DNA from: an uncultured Verrucomicrobiota bacterium
GTDB taxonomy: Bacteria; Verrucomicrobiota; Verrucomicrobiia; Opitutales; Opitutaceae
DNA: 64,000 bases
Direction: 5' to 3'
NCBI GenBank assembly: GCA_903898675.1
Contig: CAIUGM010000012.1
Coordinates: 1-64,000 of the forward strand
Shown here: piece by piece, positions 43,278 to 52,245 of the stretch
Numbering within the stretch: the stretch's first letter is position 1
Layout of the letters: each line of letters begins with the position of its first letter
The notes under the pieces: model-generated
Database searches by the model: none
The model's input: the letters and a program-made list of their open reading frames with translations, nothing else
Told to the model about the DNA's origin: nothing
Program-made: the position numbers and the translations under genes

Positions 43278-43280
43278 AAA

Positions 43281-45197
43281 ATGAAACGCCTGATCCCCCT
43301 TTTGCTCCTGTTACTTGGTGCGGCTTACATCGCGTCGACCTTGCGCGCTCCGGCCACTGCGCCGGCGGACTTCGACCTCGCGGGCTTCGGCCGTTTGCCG
43401 GTGCTGGTCAACGGCCGGATCAAGCCGCTCGACACCGTCGCCCGGAATTCCCTGCTCGTCATGCAGGGTCGCCAGCGGGTCAGTGATCCCGTCAACAGCG
43501 CGCCCCTGGCCGCGTCCCCCACGGCGTGGCTGGCCGACGTGCTCTTCAACCCGGCGAAGACGGATGCCTACCCGACGTTCCGCATCGAGTCGCCGGAAGT
43601 CCTGTCGCTCATGGGCCTCGGTGAAACCGAGACGAGGATCGCCTACGACAACGCCGTGCAGCGCACGATGGCCGTGGTCGGCTTCCTGCCTTCCACCCGC
43701 TCGCGCTTCTCCTTCAAGCAACTCGAACCCAAGCTGGCCGAGCTCGACCGGCAGGCCCAGCTCGCGGAGCCCGTCGAGGAACAGGCCCGCACGCCCTTTC
43801 AGAAACAGGTCATCCGCCTGCGCGACACGGTCCTGCTCTACCAGCGCCTCAAGCACAGCGTGCAGGCCCCGGACAGCCCCGATTTCCTGGGCGAACTCGT
43901 GCAATTCCAAAAGGCGCTGCCGGCCGGCACCGAGGCGGTGCGCGCCCGCCAGAAGGGCGAGGCGCACAGCGAGGAGGCCTTCAAGGCCATGATGGCGATG
44001 GCGGAACGCTACGATTTCATGGACAAGATGGGCTACCTGCTGGCGATTCCGCCCGCCGCCGATGACTCCAATCCAACCAACTGGATCACCACCGGCCACG
44101 CGCTGCTCGAGACTTTCCAGAACGGCAGCGTGAATCCCAACGTCATGGCCTACGCCGCCCTTGGCCGGGCGTGGCACGACCACCAGCCCGCCGAGTTCAA
44201 CGAGATTGTCCGCCTCTACCGCGAACAGCTCGGCAAGCGCTTCGCCGACCAGCTGCGCAAGAGCGACCTCGAGACGCGCTTCAATGCCGCCGAGCCGTTC
44301 TACACCAGCATGACGCTCTACGCCGGCGCGTTCCTGCTCGCCATCTTCTCCTGGCTCAAGTGGCCCGCGGAACTCAGCCGGGGTGCATTCCACCTCATGC
44401 TGCTCGCGTTCCTGCTCGCCACCGCCGGCATCCTCACGCGCATGTGGCTCGAGGGCCGGCCGCCGGTCACGAACCTCTACTCATCGGCGCTCTTCGTCGG
44501 CTGGGGCTCCGTTGGCCTGTGCCTGATCCTCGAGGCAATCTACAAAAATGCCATCGGTTCCGTGGCCGGCGGCATGATCGGTTTTGCGACGCTGCTGATT
44601 GCCCACCACCTCTCACTCAGTGGGGACACGCTCGAGATGATGCGGGCCGTGCTTGATTCCAACTTCTGGCTGGCGACGCACGTCGTGGTCGTGACCACCG
44701 GCTACGCCGCGACCTTCCTCGCCGGTTTCCTTGCCATCATCTACGTGGTCCGCGGCACGCTGACCAGGTCACTGGACCAGGCGACCGCCGACACCCTCGC
44801 GCGCATGGTCTACGGCATCGTCTGCTTCGCCACGCTGTTCAGCCTGATCGGCACCGTGCTCGGCGGCATCTGGGCCGACCAGTCGTGGGGCCGGTTCTGG
44901 GGCTGGGACCCGAAGGAAAACGGTGCGCTCATCATTGTCATCTGGAACGCCATCATCCTGCACTGCCGCTGGGGCGGCCTCGTCCGACAGCGCGGCCTCA
45001 TGGCCCTCGCGATCTTCGGCAACATCGTGACGAGCTGGAGCTGGTTCGGCGTCAACATGCTCGGTGTCGGCCTGCACTCCTACGGCTTCATGGACGCCGC
45101 CTTTTACTGGCTCATTGCGTTTGTGGCCAGCCAGCTGGCGCTCATCGCCCTCACGCAAGTCCCGCTGACGAAGTGGCGGAGCTTCCGGACGACCTGA
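43281..45197 (+). CDS. ccsA: cytochrome c biogenesis protein CcsA/ResC
   Basis: A 638-residue protein longer than usual CcsA: a signal-anchor helix and an approximately 330-residue N-terminal periplasmic region (FDLAGFGRLPVLVNGRIKPL, a domain seen in Bacteroidetes and verrucomicrobial CcsA) precede the eight-helix haem-handling domain. The tryptophan-rich WWD motif is present as WGRFWGWDPKENGALIIVIW, with conserved His in LLIAHHLSLSGD, ATHVVVVTTGY and GLHSYGF. It attaches haem to apocytochrome c together with CcsB. Confidence 0.9.
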   Translation: MKRLIPLLLLLLGAAYIASTLRAPATAPADFDLAGFGRLPVLVNGRIKPLDTVARNSLLVMQGRQRVSDPVNSAPLAASPTAWLADVLFNPAKTDAYPTFRIESPEVLSLMGLGETETRIAYDNAVQRTMAVVGFLPSTRSRFSFKQLEPKLAELDRQAQLAEPVEEQARTPFQKQVIRLRDTVLLYQRLKHSVQAPDSPDFLGELVQFQKALPAGTEAVRARQKGEAHSEEAFKAMMAMAERYDFMDKMGYLLAIPPAADDSNPTNWITTGHALLETFQNGSVNPNVMAYAALGRAWHDHQPAEFNEIVRLYREQLGKRFADQLRKSDLETRFNAAEPFYTSMTLYAGAFLLAIFSWLKWPAELSRGAFHLMLLAFLLATAGILTRMWLEGRPPVTNLYSSALFVGWGSVGLCLILEAIYKNAIGSVAGGMIGFATLLIAHHLSLSGDTLEMMRAVLDSNFWLATHVVVVTTGYAATFLAGFLAIIYVVRGTLTRSLDQATADTLARMVYGIVCFATLFSLIGTVLGGIWADQSWGRFWGWDPKENGALIIVIWNAIILHCRWGGLVRQRGLMALAIFGNIVTSWSWFGVNMLGVGLHSYGFMDAAFYWLIAFVASQLALIALTQVPLTKWRSFRTT

Positions 45198-45478
45198 ATC
45201 GGGATCGGGCGGTGGGAACCTGCCGCAGGCGCTGCCATTAAACCTGCGGCCATCAATGGTCCGATCCAGGTTGATCCCAACCTTGCGAGCCCGTCTCTAA
45301 AAACGAAAACCGGCTTCCTCTTGGTCTAGGAGAGGAAGCCGGTGGTTCTGTCTACTCACACACGAGACACCACGGAGGTGTACTCAAATTTGCGGACCGG
45401 CCGGGAATTTTGTCGGGCAGGTCCGGCGGAAAGGGAGGCCCCGGCACATCAAGTCCGGGGCGACCCGCCGGCATGATC
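45198..45478. other. intergenic region between convergent ccsA and amt
   Basis: Holds an 8-bp inverted repeat GCCGCAGG/CCTGCGGC (45222-45229 with 45243-45250) that may end the ccsA transcript, the strong terminator at 45309-45343, and a small ACACC/GGTGT palindrome near 45379-45393. No gene is seen. Confidence 0.45.
45309..45343 (-). terminator. intrinsic terminator of amt
   Basis: ACCGGCTTCCTCT and AGAGGAAGCCGGT are perfect 13-bp arms with a 9-nt loop. Read on the minus strand the stem is followed by TTTTCGTTTTT. It lies about 135 bp after the amt stop and could also stop plus-strand read-through. Confidence 0.85.
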
Positions 45479-47083
45479 TCAATGCGAGGATGTCTTGGTA
45501 TCGGGATACGCGGTACCGCCATGTTCATGGAGGTCGAGGCCTTCCTCCTCGATTTGCGCGGAAACCCGGAGGGTGCCCGTGGCCTTGACGGCATACATCA
45601 GGATCATCGCCGCGGCAAAAACCGCGAGCCCGATGGCCGCGTTGCCAATGACCTGGGCGACCAGTTGGTCGGTGCCGCCGCCGTAGAACAGGCCCTTGAC
45701 GACCGCGCCCGCGGAATTGTCCGCGCCCGTGGGAGTCGGGGCACCGAACTGGCCCGTGGCAAAGAGCCCCAGGCTCAGGGTGCCCCAGATGCCGCAGGCG
45801 CCGTGGACGGGCCACGCGCCGCAAGGATCATCAATGCGCAGGTACTCCAGCAGATCGGTCGCCAGAATGACGAGCACGCCGGCTACCGCACCGAGGATGA
45901 TGGCGCCCAACGGCGACACCCAGTAGCAGGGGCAGGTAATGGCAACGAGGCCGGCCAGCAGGCCGTTGACCGTTGCGCCGCAGTCCCACTTCTTGAAGCG
46001 GGGATAAACAAAGAACAGGGCGGCCAGACCGCCGGAGCAGGCGGCGAGCGTGGTATTGGCGGCGACGCGGGCGATGCCGGCGGTGTCCATGGCGGAGAGC
46101 GTGCTGCCCGGATTGAAGCCGTACCAGCCGAACCACAGGATGACGGCACCGACCGAGGCGATGGTCATGTTGTGGTAAGGCATGGGTCCGCCGCCATCGC
46201 GCTTGAATTTGCGACCCAACCGCGGCCCGAGCACAATCGCACCCGCAAGGGCGATCATGCCACCGATGGTGTGCACCACCGTCGAGCCGGCGAAGTCATG
46301 GAACGGCGCGGCCTTCCAGAACGGGATGGCGTTGAGCCAGCCGTCCGGACCCCAGGCCCAGTGGCCGAAGATCGGATAGAGGATACCGCTCACCCCGATG
46401 CTGTACCAAAGATCGCCCCAGAAACCGGTGCGCCCGAGCATCGCGCCCGACGTGATCGTCGAGCAGGTGTCGGCGAAGGCGAATTGGAAGAGGAAGAAGG
46501 CCAGCGTCGCGACGCCGGTCGATTCATAGGTGTCGGGCAGGTTCTGCAGGAAGTACCAGCTGTGGCCGGCGCCGTCGCCCCAGCCGATGTAGCCGTTGCC
46601 GTGGCCGAACATCCAGGCAAAGCCCCAGGCGTAGAAAAGAATACCGCACAGGCAGGTGTCCACGATGCCCTCGAGCAGCACGTTGATGGTTTCCCGCTCC
46701 CGTGCGAAGCCGGCTTCGAGGAACATGAAGCCCGCCTGCATGAAGAAGACGAGAAACGCGGTGACCAGCACCCACATGGTGTTGATCGGATTGACGTACG
46801 CCGGGTTGGGCGGGGGCGTCGCATCAGCGGCCGGGGCGGCCGCCGGGGCCGCAGGCGTCGCGGCCGCCGGGGCGGCATCGGTCTTGGGCGCAGTCTCGGT
46901 GGCCGCCGGCGCCGTCTGGGCGTGGGCGTTGGCCGGACGTCCCAGGTACAATGAAACCGCGAACATGATCAGGAAACACATGCCCACCCCGATGAGTTTG
47001 CCGCCGAAAAGCGCGTAAAAATACTTACGCTGCTGAGGGTCACGCATCTTGGTGACGAAGTTGGTTAGACTGAATTTTTTCAT
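45479..47083 (-). CDS. amt: ammonium transporter (Amt/Mep/Rh family)
   Basis: A 534-residue protein. An N-terminal hydrophobic segment and an Ala/Pro-rich linker (about 50-95) precede the 11-helix Amt domain. Conserved blocks include FFMQAGFMFLEAGFARERET, FAFADTCSTITSGAMLGRTG, the first pore His in DFAGSTVVHTIGGMIAL, and the second in WPVHGACGIWGTLSLGLF. It imports ammonium. The long linker before helix 1 is unusual. No glnK gene lies nearby in the window. The ATG at 47083 has GGAGCACCGG upstream. Confidence 0.93.
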   Translation of the reverse strand: MKKFSLTNFVTKMRDPQQRKYFYALFGGKLIGVGMCFLIMFAVSLYLGRPANAHAQTAPAATETAPKTDAAPAAATPAAPAAAPAADATPPPNPAYVNPINTMWVLVTAFLVFFMQAGFMFLEAGFARERETINVLLEGIVDTCLCGILFYAWGFAWMFGHGNGYIGWGDGAGHSWYFLQNLPDTYESTGVATLAFFLFQFAFADTCSTITSGAMLGRTGFWGDLWYSIGVSGILYPIFGHWAWGPDGWLNAIPFWKAAPFHDFAGSTVVHTIGGMIALAGAIVLGPRLGRKFKRDGGGPMPYHNMTIASVGAVILWFGWYGFNPGSTLSAMDTAGIARVAANTTLAACSGGLAALFFVYPRFKKWDCGATVNGLLAGLVAITCPCYWVSPLGAIILGAVAGVLVILATDLLEYLRIDDPCGAWPVHGACGIWGTLSLGLFATGQFGAPTPTGADNSAGAVVKGLFYGGGTDQLVAQVIGNAAIGLAVFAAAMILMYAVKATGTLRVSAQIEEEGLDLHEHGGTAYPDTKTSSH

Positions 47084-47743
47084 CCGGTGCTCCTTGATTT
47101 TGTAGTGTGTGGGTTTGGGTTGTTGGGACTCGATCACTCCGACTGATCAAAATTTGACTGCTTCCCGACATCGCGGGAGTCCGGACAATTCGCCGGCCTC
47201 GGCACCGGGCAGTGCCAGGCCAACCACGGGCGCTTCGTTTGCTTTGAGACCAGCTTTAGACTTTGGGCGTGCATCTTGAGCGCTTCGCCCGCCGGGGACT
47301 GAACGGCAGTGAAGCATCAGTCCCCGTTTAGCACCTCGCATACCACGACCTTAATTTTTCGTTATGTTTTCTATATTTTTTATCAATATGACATCAAAAC
47401 CGCGGGGCTTAATGCTATTAGGTGATCACTGCCCTCGCCGGTGAGTTCGGCTGCGCTCGCGGTTGCCAGGCTCACGAAGATTGCCGTCCAAAGGATCAAA
47501 AATCCGCCTACCAGACACAAAAAGTGATTTCCTACTGCTATTTGGCGAAGCCAACCACCCGCCTCCACAGCCTAAAATCGTCCCAAGCCAGATCAGTCCG
47601 GCTGCCAGAATGGAGCGTGGTCAGCCATATCCATCGCGCAGACCACTTTTCGATCTAACCAAGCGTTTAGATTACGTTGAGCTTTAGTTTAGCCCATTGG
47701 CCCACCCGGAATAGACGGGAGACCGCGACCCAGTCGGGACGAA
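47084..47743. other. 660-bp gene-free region upstream of amt
   Basis: The largest gap. It contains an AT-rich block (about 47349-47400, with TATGTTTTCTATATTTTTTATC) that could hold a promoter. On the minus strand TGGCACTGCCCGGTGCC, about 120 bp before amt, partly resembles a sigma-54 site but lacks the TTGC box. A 61-codon minus frame (47383-47568) has one hydrophobic helix but no supporting feature. Several CGGTGAG/GCCTGGC-type short repeats occur; no clear RNA was recognised. Confidence 0.4.
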
Positions 47744-48433
47744 TCAGCCGACGAAACGGTACCCGATGCCAGATTCCGTTCGAAAATAAACCGGCTCGTC
47801 GGGATCCTCCTCCAGCTTTTCCCGGAGCCTGCGCACATAGACATGGAGATAATGCGTCTGCAGCTTGGCGTCGGCTCCCCAGATCTCGCTCAGAATCTGG
47901 CGGTGCGTCAGCACCTTGCCCCGATGCTGGATGAAGAGCCGGAGCAGGGAGTACTCCTTGCCGGTGAGTTTGACCTGAACCCCCTTGAGCGAGACGGTGC
48001 GATGCAGTGAATCCACCTCGATGTTCCCGTAGCGGGCGGTGGCGGCTTCATCCGCCGGCTTCGGCCGGCGGAGCAGCACGCGAATCCGGGCGAGCAGTTC
48101 GCTTTCCCCGAAGGGCTTGGTCAGATAGTCCTCGGCGCCCGCATCGAGCGCCTCGACCTTGCGGTCTTCCTCCCCATGCACGGACAGGATCAACACCGGG
48201 GTCTTGCTCCATTCCCTGAGCTGCTTGAGCACCTCCATGCCGGATAGATCGGGCAAGCCCAGGTCGAGGATGATGGCGTCAGGATGACGATACGCCGCCT
48301 CCTTCAGCCCGAGAGTGCCCGTGGCGGCCACGAGGGCGGTGTAGCCCGCCTCGACCAGGGTGTTGGAGAGCAGCCGGCGAATCTGGATTTCGTCATCAAT
48401 GACGAGGATGCTCGTTTTTTCCGGGGAGGTCAT
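47744..48433 (-). CDS. kdpE: KdpE-like OmpR-family response regulator
   Basis: A 229-residue two-domain regulator. The receiver domain has the DDE pocket (VIDDEIQIRRLL), phospho-acceptor D57 (AIILDLGLPD) and Lys in YLTKPFGESELLAR. The winged-helix DNA-binding half has KEYSLLRLFIQHRGKVLTHR and HYLHVYVRRLREKLEEDP. The sequence closely follows KdpE. It overlaps the kinase stop by four bases. No kdpFABC genes lie in this window, so the target is unproven. Confidence 0.88.
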   Translation of the reverse strand: MTSPEKTSILVIDDEIQIRRLLSNTLVEAGYTALVAATGTLGLKEAAYRHPDAIILDLGLPDLSGMEVLKQLREWSKTPVLILSVHGEEDRKVEALDAGAEDYLTKPFGESELLARIRVLLRRPKPADEAATARYGNIEVDSLHRTVSLKGVQVKLTGKEYSLLRLFIQHRGKVLTHRQILSEIWGADAKLQTHYLHVYVRRLREKLEEDPDEPVYFRTESGIGYRFVG

Positions 48434-49989
48434 TCTTCCGGCACAGTTTCGGGCGTATGATACGGCAGGTAAATGGAAAAGACGGCCCCGCCACCCGGAT
48501 TGTCGCCGGCGACCACTTCCCCGCCCTGGGCGGTGACAAAGCCTCGCACGATGGACAGACCCAGGCCCAGGCCGCCGGGCAGCGCCTGCCGGCCGCGCTG
48601 GAATTTGACGAAGAGCGCATCCTTCAACTCAGCCGCCAGGCCCGGTCCCTCGTCACTGATGGAAATATAGATCGCCGGCTCGGGACCGCGCCTGATGCCG
48701 CCCTCGATCCGGACCGGCGTCCCGCCCGGGGTGTGAAACGCGGCGTTGTGCAGCAGATTCGTGATGGCTTGCTCCAGCAGCGCGGGATCAGCCTGCATGA
48801 GCAACATGCCGGGAGGAATGGTCACGGTCACGGGATGATCCTTGAGCACCTCCGCCGTGTTGCGCAGTGCGTCATTGATCAGGTCCCGCAGGTTGCACCA
48901 GTCCATCCGGGGTTTCAGGGTGCCCGATTCCAGCCGGTTCAGGTTCAGCAGATTGGCGACGAGCCGGTTCAACCGGTTGGTCGCGGTGCTGATCTCGAGG
49001 GCGAGTTCGACCCGGTTCGCTTCCTTCGGTGCGCCCAGCTTGGCGGTGGCCGCGCTCAAAACCGCCAGCGGGGTCCGCAATTCATGGGAAACACTGTCGA
49101 GGAGGGTCCGGTGCAGTTTCTCGGACTCGGCCAGGAGTTTCTCCCGCTCGGTGATGACCCGCAGCTGTTCCCGCTCGATCTGCATCGCGACCTGTGCCGC
49201 CAGTCCATCGAGGAGATCCTGCAGCGCGGGCAGGTTCGCCACGGCCCCGGCCGGCAGGTAAATCGCGAGCACGCCGACGACGCTCCGGGCGCGCAGCAGC
49301 GGCAGATAGTGGCCCGTCACCCGCGGCAGGTGCGGCGTGAAACGCCCGGCCTTGACCCCCTGCTTCCACGCCCACTCGCCCGCCGCCCGCTCCTCATCGT
49401 GGTACAGCTCGACCGCCCCGCCGTGCGGCCGCAACTGGCCCTCCGCCGAGACGAGCAACAGCGCGGAGCGACCCTTGAACAGCTGGTCCGACTGGCGGAG
49501 GGCGATCGTAATCGCCTCCTCGAAAGTCTTGGCCTCCGCCAGGGCGCGGGCCAGTTGCAGCAGCGCCGAGGCCCGTTGCTCCCGGATCCGCTCGGTGCGT
49601 TCCTGCTGGCGCACCCGGGCATTGGACCGTCCGGTCACCAGCGCCACGATCACGTAGGTGCCCAGCATCATGACGTCCTCGAAGCTGGTGATCGCCAGCG
49701 AACCGACGGGTGGAATCACAAAGAGATCCCACATCAGGGCGCTGAACAGGCCGGCGAAAATCACCGGCCCCAGGCCGACCCGCATGCTCAGCGTGACCAC
49801 CGCGATCAAGTAGACGATGCCGAACGGGAGGTGGCTGGTCGGGGCGACATACAGCGCCGCGACTGTCACGGCACAAACCACCACAAACACCTCCACGTAT
49901 TCCCGGACCTGCGAAGTCTTGCGTTCGGTCAGCTCGAAAGTGTGGACAGGCGGGTGCACAGGTGGGGGTGGACGTAACAATTCGTCCAT
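48430..49989 (-). CDS. KdpD-like sensor histidine kinase (DUF4118), lacking the KdpD N-terminal domain
   Basis: A 519-residue kinase. Four close transmembrane helices (about 32-122) form the DUF4118 module, followed by a GAF-like domain (about 140-270), the HisKA domain with H302 (LLDSVSHELRTPLAVLSA) and an HATPase domain (NLLHNAAFHTPGG, DEGPGL, GGLGLGLSIVRGF). Classical KdpD is about 900 residues with a cytoplasmic K+-sensor and USP region before the helices; that part is missing here. The start at 49989 (MDELLRPPP) is used; the upstream extension is Arg/Pro-rich and not convincing. Confidence 0.88.
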   Translation of the reverse strand: MDELLRPPPPVHPPVHTFELTERKTSQVREYVEVFVVVCAVTVAALYVAPTSHLPFGIVYLIAVVTLSMRVGLGPVIFAGLFSALMWDLFVIPPVGSLAITSFEDVMMLGTYVIVALVTGRSNARVRQQERTERIREQRASALLQLARALAEAKTFEEAITIALRQSDQLFKGRSALLLVSAEGQLRPHGGAVELYHDEERAAGEWAWKQGVKAGRFTPHLPRVTGHYLPLLRARSVVGVLAIYLPAGAVANLPALQDLLDGLAAQVAMQIEREQLRVITEREKLLAESEKLHRTLLDSVSHELRTPLAVLSAATAKLGAPKEANRVELALEISTATNRLNRLVANLLNLNRLESGTLKPRMDWCNLRDLINDALRNTAEVLKDHPVTVTIPPGMLLMQADPALLEQAITNLLHNAAFHTPGGTPVRIEGGIRRGPEPAIYISISDEGPGLAAELKDALFVKFQRGRQALPGGLGLGLSIVRGFVTAQGGEVVAGDNPGGGAVFSIYLPYHTPETVPEE

Positions 49990-50118
49990 TGAATGCAATC
50001 CCCCGATCCCTCGGCAATGGCGGAAGACCCGCGCGCGAGGATCAGGCGGGGCGGTCCGGTGACCGAACAGGCCCGGGCAGGCGCGCAAAAACCGCGGCGC
50101 GCCGGCCGGGGTTAAACC

Positions 50119-51018
50119 TTACGGCTTGAACTCCGGGAGCGTGTCGGCGCCGGGCGCGACGGCCTGGCGGTTGGGCTTCACATCCGCGGATTTGCGGCCG
50201 CCGGCCCACTCGATGCCGCCCACGAGGATCGCCTGGAACTTGGGGTTATCCCACACGTCCTCGCGGTGCCCCATGGCATTGAACCACACCCGGCCGTGGC
50301 CAAAGGGATGCGCCCAGGCTAGCGGATAGGACGGCCGGGCATAGTCCGGGCCCTGCATGCCGGTCGTGTCCATCAGCAGCAGAACATGCAGGTCGGGGGC
50401 GAACTCCTTGAGCGAATACCACTCCTCGGTGACCTCGATCACGTCCCCGGCGCCGGCAAACCCGGGAAACGCCGGATCAATGACCCGCGCCTTCGCCACC
50501 TGCTGGGCGTTGTGCTTCAGAAACTCGCCACCCAGCATCTTGAGATAGGGGTCGGCCGCGGCGCCGTGATTCTTATAGCGGTCGCTCGCGATGGGATTGT
50601 TGCCGCCACCGCTCTCCCCGGTGTGGAAGGTATCGCTGGCCGCGTGCAGCCCGACAAAGCCCTTGCCGCCCGCAATCGCATCAAACAGCGCCTGCTTGCC
50701 CGCGGCGGTCATGGCCGGCTGGCCGTCGGTGCCGACACTCAGCAGGTCGCCGGTGGTGTAGAACATGAAGACGTCAAACTGGGCGAGATAAGCCGGCGTG
50801 AAAAGGCTGCCATCCTTGCTGAAGGTGAAGGCCAGGTCGTTTTTGGCGGCCAGCGCACTCAGGACATTTTCCGAGTAGCTGGGCTTGCCGTCGACATGCT
50901 TGACGACGCTGTGCTCGTAGCCCGCCGACTTGGTAAAATAAAGGACGCGCAGGGGCGCGGCCGAGAGAATGGCGGAACTCAGGCCGAGCAGCACGATCAG
51001 ACGGGGGTAGGATTTCAT
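50119..51018 (-). CDS. secreted ThuA-domain protein
   Basis: A 299-residue protein with a signal peptide (LIVLLGLSSAILSAAP) and a ThuA trehalose-utilisation domain: LRVLYFTKSAGYEHSVVKH, FDVFMFYTTGDLLSVG, GKGFVGLHAASDTFH, WYSLKEFAPDLHVLLLMDTT and LAWAHPFGHGRVWFNAMGH. ThuA proteins have a glutamine-amidotransferase-like fold; in Planctomycetota and Verrucomicrobiota secreted versions are common and linked to sugar breakdown. The ATG at 51018 starts the signal peptide; the frame is open further upstream but not homologous. Confidence 0.88.
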   Translation of the reverse strand: MKSYPRLIVLLGLSSAILSAAPLRVLYFTKSAGYEHSVVKHVDGKPSYSENVLSALAAKNDLAFTFSKDGSLFTPAYLAQFDVFMFYTTGDLLSVGTDGQPAMTAAGKQALFDAIAGGKGFVGLHAASDTFHTGESGGGNNPIASDRYKNHGAAADPYLKMLGGEFLKHNAQQVAKARVIDPAFPGFAGAGDVIEVTEEWYSLKEFAPDLHVLLLMDTTGMQGPDYARPSYPLAWAHPFGHGRVWFNAMGHREDVWDNPKFQAILVGGIEWAGGRKSADVKPNRQAVAPGADTLPEFKP

Positions 51019-51120
51019 CGGGACAGAAAATAAAGCCAGCCGGTCTGGTTCTGCAATCAAGGAGAATGGCAGTCCGCATTCCTGCATCCCGGTCAGTTGG
51101 ATTCGGCTTAAACTTGTAGG

Positions 51121-51222
51121 GGCGCAGACTTGCTGCGCCTTTGGAACGTGATGCTGCGCACCTGGGCGCAGCCCCTCGACATGCTCTGGGCCCTGAGCAC
51201 GTCGAACGGGCCAGACTGCGCC
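51121..51222. repeat. nested palindromic repeats between thuA-like and TIM-barrel genes
   Basis: First hairpin: GGCGCAG-ACTTG-CTGCGCC (51121-51139). Second: CTCGACATGCTC and GAGCACGTCGAA arms inside 51172-51210, flanked by GGGCGCAG (51164-51171) and CTGCGCCC (about 51215-51222), giving a longer imperfect cruciform. The inner motif resembles a CTCGAC/GTCGAG dispersed repeat common in GC-rich bacteria. Confidence 0.6.
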
Positions 51223-51254
51223 CATACACCGGAGGAAACGACGACCCGGCCAGC

Positions 51255-52166
51255 TCAGACGTCGCAGATCCGCACACCCTGGCGCAGCGACGCCAGCACG
51301 TCCGGCCGCTTCGGGACGAATTCCTGCGCCACGTAGCCCTTGAAGCCGGTCGCAAGGATGGCGCGCATGATCGCCGGGTAGTTGAGCTCCTGCGTGTCGT
51401 CGATTTCCGCGCGGCCGGGCACGCCGCCCGTGTGGTAGTGCCCGAAGTACTGGTGATTCGCCTGGATCGTGGCGATCACGTCGCCCTCCATGATCTGCAT
51501 GTGGTAAATATCGTAGAGCAGCTTGAAACGCTCCGAGCCGAGCCGCTGGCACAGCTCGACGCCCCACGGGGTCCGGTCGCACATGTAGTCCTTGTGGTTC
51601 ACGCGGCTGTTCAGGAGCTCCATGCAAACGGTCACGCCCAGTTTCTCGGCCAGCGGCAAAATCCGCTTCAACCCCTTCACGCAGTTTTCCAGCCCCTGCT
51701 CGTCGGCCATGCCATCCCGGTTGCCGGAGAAGCAGATCAAGTTGGGGTAACCCGCCTCGGCGGTCGCGCGCAGGTGCGCTTCGTAGGCCGGCACGAGCGC
51801 GTCGTGATACTCGAGCCGGTTGAAAGCCTTGGTGATGCCGCCCACCTTGACGTCGCCCGAGGGCACGGTGGGGTTGCTCACCATCGCGCAGATCAACCCG
51901 TGCTTTTTCAAGGTCGGAAAATCCTCGGGCTGGAGCAGCTCGACCGACTTCAGGCCCATGCCCACCGCGGCCACGCACATTTCCTCGAGCGGGACCGACT
52001 GGTAGCACCACTTGCAGACCGACTGTTTGACCCGGCCGCCGGCCGGCGCCGGGCTGTTCTGATCGAGGGCTTTCATGGTTTGGGGTAAGGCCGTGACACC
52101 GGCCAGGACGGCGGTGCCGAGACCAAGTTGCTGCAACGCAGTCCGACGCGAGATGGGGTGGCTCAT
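51255..52166 (-). CDS. Tat-exported sugar phosphate isomerase/epimerase-like TIM barrel (hydroxypyruvate isomerase family)
   Basis: A 303-residue protein. The N-terminus ISRRTALQQLGLGTAVLAG has a twin-arginine-type signal (SRR). The AP_endonuc_2/hydroxypyruvate-isomerase barrel shows VKQSVCKWCYQSVPLEEMC, VTVCMELLNSRVNHKDYMC (metal-binding Glu), LLYDIYHMQIMEGD and IGHYHTGGVPGRAEIDD-like YFGHYHTGGVPGRAEI. It likely isomerises a sugar or hydroxy-acid outside the cytoplasm, fitting its partner ThuA-like gene and the oxidative sugar pathways of this phylum. Confidence 0.88.
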   Translation of the reverse strand: MSHPISRRTALQQLGLGTAVLAGVTALPQTMKALDQNSPAPAGGRVKQSVCKWCYQSVPLEEMCVAAVGMGLKSVELLQPEDFPTLKKHGLICAMVSNPTVPSGDVKVGGITKAFNRLEYHDALVPAYEAHLRATAEAGYPNLICFSGNRDGMADEQGLENCVKGLKRILPLAEKLGVTVCMELLNSRVNHKDYMCDRTPWGVELCQRLGSERFKLLYDIYHMQIMEGDVIATIQANHQYFGHYHTGGVPGRAEIDDTQELNYPAIMRAILATGFKGYVAQEFVPKRPDVLASLRQGVRICDV

Positions 52167-52245
52167 GTCCGGCAGTTAGACCAGCCGCCGTGCTTTTGGC
52201 AAAGCTTAATCGCGTGCCAACCGCCGAATCACACCGGACCGGCCG

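Noticed and set aside
47190-47230. TGGCAC-type sequence considered as a sigma-54 promoter for amt
   Set aside because: The -12 TTGC element is not matched (GGTGC), so support is too weak to list as a feature.
47383-47568. 61-codon minus frame with one hydrophobic helix upstream of amt
   Set aside because: The helix is suggestive of a small membrane peptide, but there is no ribosome site, no homology I recognise, and it overlaps AT-rich promoter-like DNA. Kept only as a remark in the gap entry.
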